Shown here: in pieces, positions 33,084 to 45,100 of the stretch
Numbering within the stretch: position 1 is the first letter of the stretch
Layout: the number at the start of each line of letters is the position of its first letter
NCBI GenBank assembly: GCA_964058845.1
Contig: CAXKVR010000036.1
Span: forward strand, 1-64,000
Length of the DNA: 64,000 nucleotides
Direction: 5' to 3'
Source: Carex sylvatica
Taxonomy: Eukaryota; Streptophyta; Magnoliopsida; Poales; Cyperaceae
The notes under the pieces: model-generated
What the model saw: the letters and a program-made list of their open reading frames with translations, nothing else
Databases searched by the model: none
What the model was told of the DNA's origin: nothing
Made by a program: the position numbers and the translations under genes

Positions 33084-34189
33084 TAGTAGTTTGCTAACGG
33101 GTACGGGCCGGGCGGTCCGGGTATACTCGGGGTTGGGTACGGGCCGGGTACGGGCCGGGTACGGGTATCACGGGTATACGGGTACCACGAGCCGGGTATC
33201 ATGAGTATTTTTTTTAAAATCCGTGTCCGTGGTACTCTTGACGGGCAGGGCGGTCCGGGTAGAGGCCGGTTCGGTCCGTTTTTTTTTTCTCTGTTATTTT
33301 TTCTGTTATTTTTTCTGTTTTTTTTACGGTGTTGTACAAATATCATTACGTGTTTATAATTCAACTTTTAAAATTATAATAGTTCAATATCAAATAGTGT
33401 ATATAAATAAATAAAATTTGTAACTTATATATATAAATTATTCATGCGAAAATTTGTATATTTATTCGACTAAATACAAATGTATTTATTTATTTCTTTA
33501 CACGAGTCATTTTATTTTATTTTCAAATTCTTATTCTAATTATATAGTTTCATAATTTATTTATATCCATAATATATTTTCTAAATGCTCATTTATTTTT
33601 AATAGGTTAAATAAAATATAAATAAAAAATATAATTAAATCAGAAACTTTAAAAGAATAAAATAAAAATAAAATTTTCTTAAATTAATTACTTTAAAAAT
33701 AATTATGAATTATTTTAAAATAATAGATTAAAAAATAAAAGTTACCCTCCTCCTTAATTCCGGATTTGGGACCGGCTATGTAAAATAACATAGGCGGAGT
33801 TCTAACTTTTTTTTTGTTAGTAATTCTTCTTTAAAATAAATAATTTAAAAACTAATTGAAATGTTTAGAAATTTATAATTTAAAAAATAACCATAAAGAT
33901 TAAAAGAGGTTAGAAATTTATATCGACACTACCTATCTAGTAGTTTGGATTCATATACCATTGTTCGCTCTCTTCGGCACCGTCTGAATCCGAATTAGCC
34001 TCGTGCTGCACCTCGGTACCGCTTTCTTCAGTGTCGAGTTCAAATGATAATGGTTGTCGAGGCACATGTTGCCTGCGCTCTTCAGCAGCAATCCAATCTT
34101 TCAAGCACACAAGTCTCTCAAAAACATGTGCACTAAAAAATGGGCGGGTCGGGTACGGGCGGCCCGGGTTGGGTTTTTGCAACCCACTA
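33084..34189 (-). mobile_element. hAT deletion derivative
   Basis: 1106 bp between TAGTAGTTTGCTAACGG and its imperfect complement ending TTGCAACCCACTA, flanked by a perfect 8-bp duplication ATATAGAG (33076-33083 and 34190-34197), a hAT signature. Both subterminal regions are rich in GGGTACGGGCC-type repeats, contrasting with the AT-rich core. It carries only the tail of a transposase gene and so is non-autonomous. Confidence 0.8.
33937..34140 (-). pseudogene. hAT transposase C-terminal remnant
   Basis: Minus-strand frame ending at 33937. The segment FERLVCLKDWIAAEERRQ resembles the end of the hAT C-terminal dimerisation domain (usually '...EALVCLKDW...AE.R'), followed by an acidic Ser/Glu-rich tail. 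Everything upstream of the dimerisation domain has been lost and the frame runs directly into the subterminal repeats. Assignment rests on motif memory and the hAT context. Confidence 0.55.
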
Positions 34190-34194
34190 ATATA

Positions 34195-34600
34195 GAGTAA
34201 GGCTAGGGTGCTACGGGTTGCATAGAGAGCTACGGTGCTACGGCTCAATATTCGACTTTTTAAAATTCTAACGGTCGATCTGAACCGTTTATCTTGTTCT
34301 TCATATTAATATGTGTTTGGAGACCAAATTTCATATTTTTTGGAAATTTTTTACTATTTTTTTATATAGATAGAAAATCACTTGATCTAAAAAATTATGC
34401 ACCATTCAGATATTTGATTTTCTAACTATCTAAAAAAATAGTAAAAATTTTCCAAAAAATGTAAAATTTATTCTCCAAATACATATTAATATAGAGAACA
34501 AGATGAACAGTTAGGATCGACCGTTAGGATTTAAAAAACTAAAATATTGAGCCGTAGCACCGTAGTTCTCTATGCAACCCATAGCACCCTAGCCTTACTC
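34195..34600. mobile_element. Foldback MITE 1 (GAGTAAGGCTAGGGTGCTA)
   Basis: ~406 bp, almost entirely two ~200-base inverted arms (left GAGTAAGGCTAGGGTGCTAC, right complement ending AGCCTTACTC). Flanked by TATATA tracts, so the target is probably TA-rich. The hAT element at 33084 is inserted at its left tip. Confidence 0.8.
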
Positions 34601-34609
34601 CATATATAT

Positions 34610-35075
34610 ATAGAGAGAGAAAGAGAGAGAGAGAGAGAGTGACTAATGTGCATTCGAATGTATATGGACCAAAATACATACGGTCCAAATTTAACTTTTC
34701 AAAATTCAAATAGTCGATCCAAACCGTTCATCTTGTTCTCTATATTAATATGTGCTTGGAGACGAAATTTTATATTTTTCTGAATTTTTTTACTATTTAT
34801 TAAGTATTTTACAAAATTATTGATCCAACGGTGGCTGCTGATTTTACTGTTTTGTTAAGTCACCGTTGGATCAACAATTTTGTAAAATACTTAATATATA
34901 GTACAAAAATTCAGAAAAATATAAAATTTTGCCTCCAAGCACATATTAATATGGAGAACAAGATGAACGGTTCGAATCGACCGTTTGGATTTTGAAAAGT
35001 TGAATTTGGATCGTATGTATTTCAGCCCATATACATTTGAATGCACATTAGTCACTTTCTCTCTCTCTCTATATA
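34610..35075. mobile_element. Foldback MITE 2 (GTGACTAATGTGCATTCGAA)
   Basis: Inverted arms of ~215 bases, from a GA-repeat edge through GTGACTAATGTGCATTCGAA to a CCAACGGTGGC / GTCACCGTTGG centre. Right complement GCACATTAGTCAC then CT repeats. The inner arms share ATTAATATGTGCTTGGAGAC with MITE 1, so the two families are related. Confidence 0.8.
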
Positions 35076-35090
35076 TATATAGATATATAT

Positions 35091-35363
35091 AGAGTAAGGC
35101 TACGCTACTTCGCGAATTAAACGGGCTGTTTTAATTCGCGCTCATATCTCTAGTTTCGAAGTCTAAATAACCGATCCAAACCATTAGATGTTTAATCTAT
35201 ATTAAAATATGCTTAGAGACCAAATTTTATATTTTTTGAAATTTATTTACTGTTTATTAAGATGGTTTGAAAATCGCTATTTTTATTAGTCTAAAATCCA
35301 TCAAATCGGTTTTAAATGATGAATCCGAACCATTGAAATCCGCCTATCTTACGAGTGATGCGT
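35091..35363. mobile_element. MITE half plus left arm of a split foldback
   Basis: 35091-35299 looks like one arm only of a MITE 1-like element (GAGTAAGGCTACGCTAC, TATGCTTAGAGACCAAATTT). 35300-35363 is the left arm of the foldback that resumes at 36790 (AGTCTAAAATCCATCAAATC, ACGAGTGATGCG). Confidence 0.55.
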
Positions 35364-36784
35364 TGATATCTCGCAAATGTATATACTTTTTGACCTATAT
35401 TTTATGCTAAAACATGTGTTTAGAACCTTTAAATCTGTTATATTTCATTGAATATCTATAGAATATGGTACTACCGCGAGTTTGTTCTTATTTTGCAAGA
35501 ATCAGGTGAAATCGAGGAGAAATCTGATTTTGAGAAGTCTTGACACGGACCGTACAACATCCTGTCCGGACCATATCAGCCTCAACCCGATCACCTGTCC
35601 GACCGCTGACTCGACCACAGAAGAAGTACATTGACACGGACCGTGTCAATTCCGACACGGGTCGTGTCAAACAAAATATGGCAGGAAATCTAGAATTTTG
35701 GAAAGAAGTCTGAAGGAAGGAAAGTCGGTCTTGAGACCATATAAACGGGATTCCTTGCTCCAGGGGAGATATCTTAGCATACAGGAGCTAATCCTAGGTG
35801 ACTTATTGGCGGTTGACTTGGAGGCGAAGTAGAGAGGAGAAAAACGCAAGATTTCTGATAATTCTTCTTTGTATTTTTGGATTTTGTCATGAATTGTCTT
35901 TCTTACTCTTGTTTTGCTGTTTCTAGAATGATGTTTGAGTAGATTTTTAGTTTCTAGGGTTATGATGTAGTCGAATACTTTGTTTACTTGCTAGTTATTT
36001 GATTATGTGTTGATTCTTGTGTTTGCTTGCTTGAGTATTATTTTTATTACTTTTCTGAAATTGATTAATTATTATTTGGTTTGACCACTAGATGAGGCCT
36101 CATCTATAAGGTACTGTGTCCAATTTGATTTTTCAACCAGACTAGTATTTGAGGTAGGTTCACAAACCGAGAGGTAGAACCAATTAGTAACCGAGATGTG
36201 AACTTTCCATACATCGAGAGATGGTGGATACCTTTAGTAAACCAAACAAGCGACTTAGGTAATTCAAACCAATAAATGAGAATTGAGGTTAGAACTCCGA
36301 GAGGACTAAATTGCCATTCCGATAAGCCAACAAACAAGAGTTGAGGTTTAGGAACATCAGGTACAGTCAGTTTACCCTACACAAGTCAATCGGTGCAGAA
36401 ATCAGATAACAACAGTGTTTACCCGAAGCTGACATGGATCGTGTCAATTCCAACACGGGTCGTGCCAGCCGAGAGACAGAGTTGCAGATGAGTCAGAAAT
36501 CCTGAAAACTCTTTTAAACCAATTTAAAAACCCAATTTAAATTATCAGTTATTTCTTATTACTATTGTTAGGATATTAAACAACCAAATTAACTTTTCAC
36601 ACACTTCTAGTCTTTCAATTAATTTAGATTAAGTCTAGTTTAAATTTGAACCGTCCCATGGATCGATACCTTATCATATTACTCGATAGGATTGTGCACT
36701 TGTAATCTTATTCAAAAAGTGTACCAAGGTTTAAAAGGTATAGTTTATTATATTGAAACTTTGTTATATACTTTTGGTGTAATA
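35364..36784. mobile_element. Solo LTR, probably Ty3/gypsy
   Basis: 1421-bp insertion flanked by the 5-bp duplication TGCGT (35359-35363 and 36785-36789) inside a foldback MITE. It begins TGATATCTCGCAAATG and ends GGTGTAATA. It has no coding frame, primer site or polypurine tract, as expected of a solo LTR. It carries three copies of a motif built on GACACGG(A/G)CCGTGTCA-like palindromes (35540, 35632, 36430). The TGATATCTCGCAAATG start and GGATCGATACCTTATC near the end recall Athila/Tat-type LTRs, but that lineage call is from memory. Confidence 0.6.
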
Positions 36785-36789
36785 TGCGT

Positions 36790-37085
36790 CTACATATAAA
36801 ACTTTTAAACATTCAAATTAATTTAATATAAAGTCAAGCGATAAAAAAATACTAAAAAAATAAATGCATTAAAATTAATTTATTAACCTTCTAATTTTGA
36901 CCGATTGACTTTATACTAAATTAATTCGAATGTTTAAAAGTTTCACATGTAGACGCATCACGTATGCGGGTTTCAATAATTTAAATTTGACATTTAAAGC
37001 TAATTTGACGGATTTTAGACTTGAGTTTTCCAAAAAACTTAATGAAGAAACTTAGTGAACTTAAGAACACCCTAGTTCTACTCTC
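36790..37085. mobile_element. Right part of the split foldback MITE
   Basis: Continues the element broken at 35363. TCTACAT...AACATTCAAATTAATTTA has its inverse at 36918-36960, and the right tip reads CACCCTAGTTCTACTCTCTC, the inverse of the 19070 family tip. Confidence 0.65.
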
Positions 37086-37097
37086 TCTCTATATATA

Positions 37098-37356
37098 TCG
37101 TATTAGCATCTGATATCCGTATTGCCGTATTCATATATTTTTAGAAACTATGGTATCTGATATGATACTCGTAACTATTTTCATGCAACATAGCTTATAT
37201 CAATTATCATATCCATACCTTTATGCTTTTAAAAACTATCGTACCTATTTATATTTGTTTCCTCTTTTTATTTATTTTAATTAAAGAACTCATGTGTTCT
37301 TACTTTTATCTTCTTATTCAAAAGTGTGTATTTTGTTTAAGATATGTATTGTGTAA
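37098..37356. repeat. Dispersed repeat, copy A, right part
   Basis: Matches 63830-64000 (TTTTCATGCAACATAG, AAAAACTATCGTAC, TTAAAGAACTCATGTGTTCT). Together with 32100-33075 it forms one repeat interrupted by ~4 kb of nested TIR elements. Confidence 0.75.
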
Positions 37357-37364
37357 TTCTTTGA

Positions 37365-37782
37365 AGAGGAGGGTTCAAATGTCTCTATTTTTTGTGTCTC
37401 CATCATACTTTCATTTTTAAAAACTTTAATAATTCAAAATATAAAACTTAGAAGTTAAAATAAAACCGTTGGATATGATCTACATCATTTTATCTATGCA
37501 TATGTAAAAAATTATGGCATTTTAATTTCATTTTGATTGTCATTAAGAGCTTGTAAAAAACGTACTAATTTGGATAATTTCTAGATGTTAATTTTTCAAC
37601 TTATTGATTCACATAAAAATAAAATTGAAATGTGATAATTTTTTATGAGCATAGAGAGAAAATAATATATATCACATCTAACGGTTTTATTTTTACTTTT
37701 AAGTTATAAATTTTGAGTTATTAAGGTTTTTAAAAATGAAGGCATAGTGGAGACAAAAAAAGGAGGCATTTGAACCCTCCTC
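37365..37782. mobile_element. hAT-like foldback MITE, AGAGGAGGGTTCAAATG
   Basis: 418 bp with long inverted arms (~170 bases). The left end is AGAGGAGGGTTCAAATG and the right end CATTTGAACCCTCCTC. Flanked by TTCTTTGA (37357-37364 and 37783-37790), 8 bp. The inner arms carry AAAACCGTTGGATATGATCT against ACATCTAACGGTTTTA. Confidence 0.75.
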
Positions 37783-37790
37783 TTCTTTGA

Positions 37791-39207
37791 AATGGCACAA
37801 CCATTTTATATTACTATGTAGAGATTCCAATATAATTAATTGTGTTGTTTAGTTCAACGTTTAAAAAAAATAATTGTATTCTTCAAATTTACTACATAAT
37901 TTTTTTTGACAGAATTTGCTTATATTACATTCATCTTTTCTTCAGAATTTTTTTTTGGGGGTGATTTGCGAAAAACAATTCTAGTATGAACCAAACTGAT
38001 TGTCAGTGTTATGGGTCTAAATTTCAATCGGCTAATTCTAACTGCTCAATGTGATCTATATACTAAAATAATAAGGAAAATCACATTTCATAATATTTTC
38101 AGATTTTTTATCATTTTTTGGATTGGAGAAAAACAGTTGAATAATTTTTTTCCTTCCAATAGTATCACTTTTCCCAAATTAAAAAAATAGTTAAAAGAAC
38201 CTAAAAATAAAGGTTCTAAATAGTGATTATTGCGGAAAGACTAAAAAAAAAGCTATCGCAAAAATTATCCTACATAGAGTTTTTTTTTTTTAATATTTTA
38301 TATTTCTACTAATTATCAATATTATCTAAAGTCTCATAGAGAGATAAGTAACATAAAATTGATTAAGGAATTAGAATATTCATTTTGAACTATCTATCTT
38401 TTTCATTCAAAATAACCTAAACATCATGGCATAAACTATATATATTTTTCTATTAAAAAAAACTAAGTATCATAGCATAAATTATTTATATTTTTCTATT
38501 TAAAAACAAAAGCAATATGAGCCTTAAAAAAATGATCCTTAAAAAAAATTATTTTCGACTTTCAAATAAAAGCTTATGTAGTATAGCGTGCGCTATAGCG
38601 CGTAGCATGTAACGCAAATAGCGGACAGCTATTACCGCTATAGCGGTCGTAGCTGAAATAGTGTGTTTTTATTCTATATTTTAGCGTTTAAGGTTAAAAA
38701 ACGCTATAGTGCCGTTATTACATTGCTATATCGTGCTATTTAACACTGCTAAAAATAAAATATAATTTTTTATTTCAACAGTATTTTTATATATAGTTCT
38801 CATTTAAAAATCAAAATCTAGAATCATAGTACCAATGTAGCACTATATCCTAATTACTATTTGAATTTTCCTACAATAGATATCAGCCGTTTGATTTGCA
38901 TCACACTGAACTTAAAAAAAATATCTCCTATAAACTATTACATGATCTGACACGTTGGATCAAAATCAAGTGATTCAGATGCAGTGTAATAATGGTGCCA
39001 TTATGAATCTGACAGCAAAAGGGGACCCAGATTTTGACTGTTTGTGTTAGTTGTTATGGTTCCTCCATCAAATGTTAGAAAGGGACATCAGAGATTGCTA
39101 AATAAAGATAACATAATTCCAGCCTGTAAGAAATTAATGCACTTTGGTCATAATCATAGATGTGTTTGTTTATATTTGTACAATGTCACTTGTGAGTTGT
39201 GACTACT
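37791..39207. other. Intergenic, with a possible MITE at 38578-38755
   Basis: No gene. 38578-38755 has GTAGTATAGCGTGCGCTATA on the left and GCTATATCGTGCTATTTAAC on the right, a weak inverted repeat around clustered GCTATAGCG motifs; probably a decayed MITE. Confidence 0.4.
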
Positions 39208-39216
39208 CAAGAGCTG

Positions 39217-39273
39217 GAATTTGTTTTAGAAACCATAAATAAATAAATAAAAAATTATCAAACTAATATGATT
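39217..39273. mobile_element. MULE-like MITE, GAATTTT family, copy 3, left part
   Basis: Left end GAATTTGTTTTAGAAACCAT with the 9-bp duplication CAAGAGCTG (39208-39216, repeated at 50144-50152). The element is interrupted by the gypsy insertion and resumes at 49851. Confidence 0.85.
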
Positions 39274-42072
39274 TGTCACACCCCGCGGCCCCACGAGGCG
39301 TGACGGGTGCCTCCTGCCGTAGACATACGGTTGCCCGTATGCCTACAAGGCAAGTACGATATAATAGAAAATAAAACACACCAACAAAACAAACAAATAA
39401 CTAAGAAAAACAGTTCATAAATCCCAACTGGTCAGGTAATATCATACAAAATCCGTATCTCGATGGATACGTATCACCAAATGACATAGAGAACACATAT
39501 ATATATACAATCAAAACATAAATCTATACATGTCTCTAGTCACAATACCAGACAGCTAAGCAGCGGTGAAAACCAGGCCTACCGACCTCGTGTCTCTCTC
39601 GGATCCGCCGAACTGGAACCTGAAAAAGTAACCCAAAAGAGGGGATGAGAATTGAATTCTCAGTGCGATAATTTGCCACATATCGTCCCTGGACTTGCAA
39701 TCACAGATTATATTCAAAAAGTAAACACAAATATAGCTCAAATCAGTTTATAATCATATATAAACATGAATACACAAACCCGACAACATTTATTCAAATG
39801 AAATCAAAATTCAGGAATTGCCAAGATGAAATTCAAGCACACAATATTTGGTTTAACTCGATTTCAGAATATCTGGTAGTAACTACAGATGTTCCACCAA
39901 ACTGGACCCCAATTCGTTCCCACTCGTCTGTAGGGTTACAGACACCTACAGACGGCTGTACCAGGTAAAACCTTTTCTCATGACACTCATCTGTAGTTAC
40001 AGGCTTAACTGTTTAATTAAAAGTCTGGTTCTAATTCCTATCCGGAAATCCATATAAATCCAACTGACCATCCAAACGCAATACCCCCTGGGTAATGCCA
40101 TCCGATACACAGTCACCACATCCAAAATCATAGTACAAAGTCACTTACCCTTCGTCCCAACCGGTACTGGGAACTGCCGAAGGTCAGACGATCTAAAGCT
40201 TTAGAACACTGAGCGTCAAACGTCCATGCATTAGACTTTGACAAAATCCGGATTCACCCCCTGGGTGACGTCATCACGGTGGATGACCATAATACCATAT
40301 CCACCAACCGATGGTGATATAAAGCACGGTGACTTTAATTCCAAAATCAGATCATTCAGATCAACACAAATAATAACCATACCAGCATGCAAATCAATCA
40401 GATAAAACAATTCGAGTTCCACTTTATTTGGGCAATGCAATGCATATAAATCAAAACACAGTTTAAATCAAAACACAGTTTAATTTCTGAATATAAAATA
40501 TCAAACAAGTCCAGAAACCCCGCACCTGAGTAATAGCACGCTCGACTAAGGCTCAGGCGTCTCGAACGATCCAGAAATCCTTTGCCTCGTATGATTACCA
40601 CCTATTTTACACGTTCAATTCGATTAACGCGTTCGATTAATATCGGATAATTAATACCATTACCAAACCCTAATTCGAATTCCAATTCAATCGGTGGTTC
40701 TGAATAAACAACATGAACCGATATGTTTTACGAAGTTATAACTCGATTAATTCCAACAATTTCCAGAGTTTCACATGAAACTATCATAATTCCTTTCCAT
40801 TTCAATCCAACCCCAAAACCCTAGTTCAATTCCAAATTCCACAAGCAAATCAATCCGATTATCGAGTTATAACATTTCAAATCAAATTCGACTTCGAATT
40901 TCACCAAAATATAACAAATCAAATGAAATTAGGGTTTCCAAAAGAAAAGGAAGATAAATCGTATCAATTATCACAAATTAACAACTAATCGAGCTAGAAC
41001 TCGATTACGAAACCCTAATTACAAATTTCAACCGAAATCATGACAAATCGAATAAATCGAATAAATTAGGATTTTCAAGAAATTACCAAAGGAGAAATAT
41101 ATACCAAATTGAAGCTTTCTAATCGATCAAGGATCGTCAATTCAGCTCGAATCTCGATTTTCCGGTCAGTCCGATCAGATTCCGTGCTCAATTTCTCTCT
41201 CTCTCTCTCTTTCCCTTTTTGCTTCGGCCTATCTTAACCCTCACGAAATTTTTCTTCATTTAGTCGGTGGAAATGAAAGAAGAAGAAAGCAAAAATTGAT
41301 TTATAATTGAAATTTTGCACATATACCCCTCCACCTTTTAGTTATTAACAACTTAAAAATGTTTATTACAAATAGGCCCTTGTGTAAATATTTTATTTAT
41401 TAAAAAGATGAAAGAGAAAGAGAGAAGATGTTTATTTAATCCATTTTGCAAATAGGTCCCTCAAAATAACAAGAATAACAGAAATACAGACCCCAGTGCG
41501 GACCAACCATCCGCACTGCGGATCCATCCAGCCGCATTCATTACGCAATAACAAACACACCCCAGTGCGGATCACTCATCCGCACTGCGGATCCGTCCAG
41601 CCGCACTCCCAGCGCAAATAGCAAACACACATCCCAGTGCGGACCGATCATCCGCACTGCGGATCCGTCCAGCCGCACTCACAGCGCAAATAGCAAACAC
41701 ACATCCCAGTGCGGACCGATCATCCGCACTGCGGATCCGTCCAGCCGCACTCGCGGCGCAGAAAAATGTCCGAGCCTAGTGCGGACGCACTGAGCTCAAT
41801 GCGGGTGCTCCCATCCGCATTCAGTACTTAGCGAAATTTTCAGAAGATTACAGAACTCACCCGCACTGCGGATTCCCATCCGCATTACCATCCGCACCCA
41901 GTGAAAATCACAGGAATTCGTTAAGGAAAATTGTCCCAGTGCGGGTGAAGCCACCCGCAGTGCGGGTCATCCATCCGCACTGGACCGTTTTTCTATATTT
42001 ATAATTCGATTCGTGACGCCTTAACTCAATCAGTTACTATAAAATATTTATTATAAAATTCATAATGTCACA
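39274..42072 (-). repeat. 3' LTR of the gypsy element
   Basis: 2799 bp, at a constant 7773-base offset from the right LTR. Small frames inside (39556-39741, 40231-40601) recur unchanged in the other LTR and are not genes. Contains a CT microsatellite (~41197) and the hairpin array at 41492-41764. Confidence 0.97.
41492..41764 (-). repeat. 72-bp hairpin tandem array, 3' LTR copy
   Basis: Units start at 41492, 41561, 41633 and 41705 (periods 69, 72, 72). The last two units hold a perfect inverted repeat AGTGCGGA / TCCGCACT with a 7-base loop; the first two have the same stem slightly altered. A further inverted half GCGGATCC and CCAGCCGCACT follow. More degenerate copies of AGTGCGG/CCGCACT run on to ~41985. 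GC- and CpG-rich against an AT-rich LTR. Confidence 0.9.
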
Positions 42073-42086
42073 TTTCTCCCCCCCTT
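42073..42086 (-). other. Polypurine tract
   Basis: On the minus strand AAGGGGGGGAGAAA directly abuts the TGTGACA start of the 3' LTR, where plus-strand DNA synthesis would be primed. Confidence 0.9.
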
Positions 42087-42122
42087 AAAATGAAGTTCAG
42101 TCCGCTGAACTTGATTCGTACC

Positions 42123-45100
42123 TTAATTGTCGAATAACTCCGGATACTTTTCTCGGATGCTCTCTTCGAGCTCCCACGTCGCTTCCTTATCGGAATGGCG
42201 TCCCCATTTTACCAACACGAGCCGAATCACTTTGCTTCGTAGCCGTTGCTCTTTTCGATCCAATATCTGCATTGGTTCTTCCTGATATGTCAGATCATCT
42301 TGTACGCGTAAACCCGAATGATCAATACAATGCGACGGGTCTCGCACATATCTGCGTAACTGTGATACATGGAATACCGGATGAACCCGGTCCAACGCTG
42401 GTGGTAGTGCAAGCTCGTATGCAACCGGTCCAACTCGTCGCAAAATCTGGAACGGCCCAATATATCGAGGACTTAGCTTGCCCGAAACACCAAATCGATG
42501 CACGCCTCTGACAGGCGAAACTCGAAGCCATACGTGATCACTTTCTTGAAATTCCAACGGTCTTCGGTGAACATCCGCATATTTCTTTTGCCTTTCTTGA
42601 GCCGACTTGAGCCGACTCAGAACCATTTTCGTTTTCTCAGCAATTTCTTCTAACATTTGCGGCCCTGTAGGTGGATAGGTACCCGCTGGTCCCCACCACA
42701 ATGGAGTACGGCACTGCTGCCCTGTCAGCGCCTCTTGCGGTGACATACCAATGCTCGAATGATAACTGTTGTTATACGCAAACTCCACCAGATATAAATG
42801 ATCAACCCACGAACCTTGTAAACTTAGCGCGCAGGAGCGCAACATGTCTTCCAGCGTCTGAATAGTGCGCTCAGACTGACCGTCAGTCTGAGGATGGTGC
42901 GCGGTACTGAATCTCAACTTGGTACCCATTGTTTCTTGAAAACTCTCCCAGAAATGAGAAGTGAACCGAGGATCTCGGTCAGAAATAATATTGCGCGAGC
43001 AACCATGGTACTTAAACTGATATTTCAGAAACAATTCCGCCAATTCTGGCCCAGATGTCTCAATTCGAAGCGGAATGAAATGCGCTATCTTCGTTAATCG
43101 ATCCACAATCACCCAAACTGTATTATACCTTCCGACCGTTCTCGGAAATCCACTTACGAAATCCATCGTGATTGATTCAAATTTCCTTGTAGGTATTTCC
43201 AGCGGTCTTAGCAATCCTGCTTTTCTCTGCCGATCCGCTTTAACTTGCTGACATATTTGACACTTTTCAACGTACCTTTGTACTTCCTTTTTCATCTTTG
43301 GCCACCAAAAATACCTCTTTAGATCTTGATACATCTTTACCTCTCCCGGATGGATAGCGTATCCCGAATTGTGCGCCTCTGACAAAATCAGATCTTTCAA
43401 CTCCGAATTACTTGGTACACAAATGCGGTCGTGAAACCGCAAGATGCCATCTTCTTGAACTTGAAACGGTGAATCTGCATTTGACTCATAGTGCAGTTTG
43501 AATTTCTGACATCTCGGATCATTCTGTTGCGCTGTACGAATCTGCTCGTGTAATTCCGATCGGATTTCAACCGCTGCTAGCACAACCGACGCAATTGCAG
43601 TTGCGCTAGTCCCAACCACACTTCTATTACATTTAGATGCAACTTCCAATGCTAATTCGCGTGACGCGCTAACATGTATTTCCATTCTGCGCATTTCCTC
43701 GAGAAGATGCGTTTCACTTGTAATCACCGACGCCAGGTTTACCTGACTCTTTCTGCTCAATGCATCTGCTACACTGTTCGCTTTTCCTGCATGATACTGG
43801 ATATCCAAGTCATAGTCTTTCATCAATTCTAACCACCGCCTTTGTCTCAAATTTAATTCCCTTTGCGTGAAGATGTATTTCAGACTTTGATGATCAGTAT
43901 AGATTCGGCATTTCACGCCATACAAGTAATGCCGCCAAATCTTCAGCGCAAATATCACCGCCGCTAACTCCAAATCATGCGTCGGGTAGTTTTGCTCGTG
44001 CGGTCGCAATTGCCGAGATGCGTAGGCAATTACATGATCATCTTGCATCAATACGCAACCCAAACCCAATCGAGATGCATCGGTATAAACCGTGTACTCT
44101 TTATCAGCAGTCGGCATAGCAAGAACTGGCGCGGATACCAGCCGACTCTTCAATTCCTCAAAACTTTTATCTTGCGCGGTACCCCAATCAAATTTCACGC
44201 CTTTGTGCAACAATTTTGTAAGTGGCGCGGCTAACCGCGAAAACCCGAGTACAAATCTCCTGTAGTACCCGGCTAACCCCAGAAAGCTGCGAATTTCAGT
44301 AACTGTCTCCGGCCTTTTCCAATCTGTCACAGCCCGAATCTTTTCGGAATCCACCGCTAATCCTTTTCCAGAAACCACATGCCCCAAAAAAGTAACTTCC
44401 TCCAACCAAAATTCACATTTCGACAACTTTGCGAATAACTGATGTTCACGCAATCTTTGCAATACAATTCTAAGATGTACCTCATGTTCTTCTCGCGAGT
44501 GCGAATACACCAGTATATCATCAATGAACACCACAACTGTAGAATCCAACAGATCGTGAAAAACACGGTGCATCAAGTCCATGAACGCTGCCGGTGCGTT
44601 CGTCAGCCCAAACGGCATAACCAGGTATTCATAATGCCCGTACCTTGTACGGAACGCTGTCTTATCCACATCGCTCGGCCGTATTCTCAGCTGGTGATAC
44701 CCTGTTCTCAGATCAATCTTTGAATATATTGAGGATCCCTGTAACTGATCAAACAGATCGTCAATCCGAGGTAGCGGATATTTATTTTTCACAGTTACCT
44801 TGTTCAGCTCGCGGTAATCAATACATAACCGCAATGTTCCATCTTTCTTCTTGACAAACAACACTGGCGCGCCCCATGGTGACGTGCTAGGTCTGATAAA
44901 TCCACTCTCCAACATATCTTCCAACTGCGCCTTGAGTTCTTTCAGTTCTGCCGGTGCCATTCGATACGGTGCTTTTGAAATCGGTGTTGTGCCTGGTACC
45001 AGTTCGATACCGAACTCCACTTCTCGTTCAGGTGGCAACCCTACAATCTCTTCCGGAAATACATCCACAAATTCTGAAACCACCGGAATGGTGCTGATAT

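Noticed and set aside
33223..33414. Phe/Tyr-rich plus-strand frame near 33223
   Set aside because: Arises from T-rich simple repeats inside the hAT derivative.
40231..40601. Minus-strand frames in the LTR (also at 48004-48374)
   Set aside because: They recur unchanged in both LTRs only because the LTRs are identical; no protein features.
41492..41764. CRISPR-like array (also considered at 50271-50645)
   Set aside because: Contiguous tandem repeats without unique spacers, in a plant LTR and a minisatellite.
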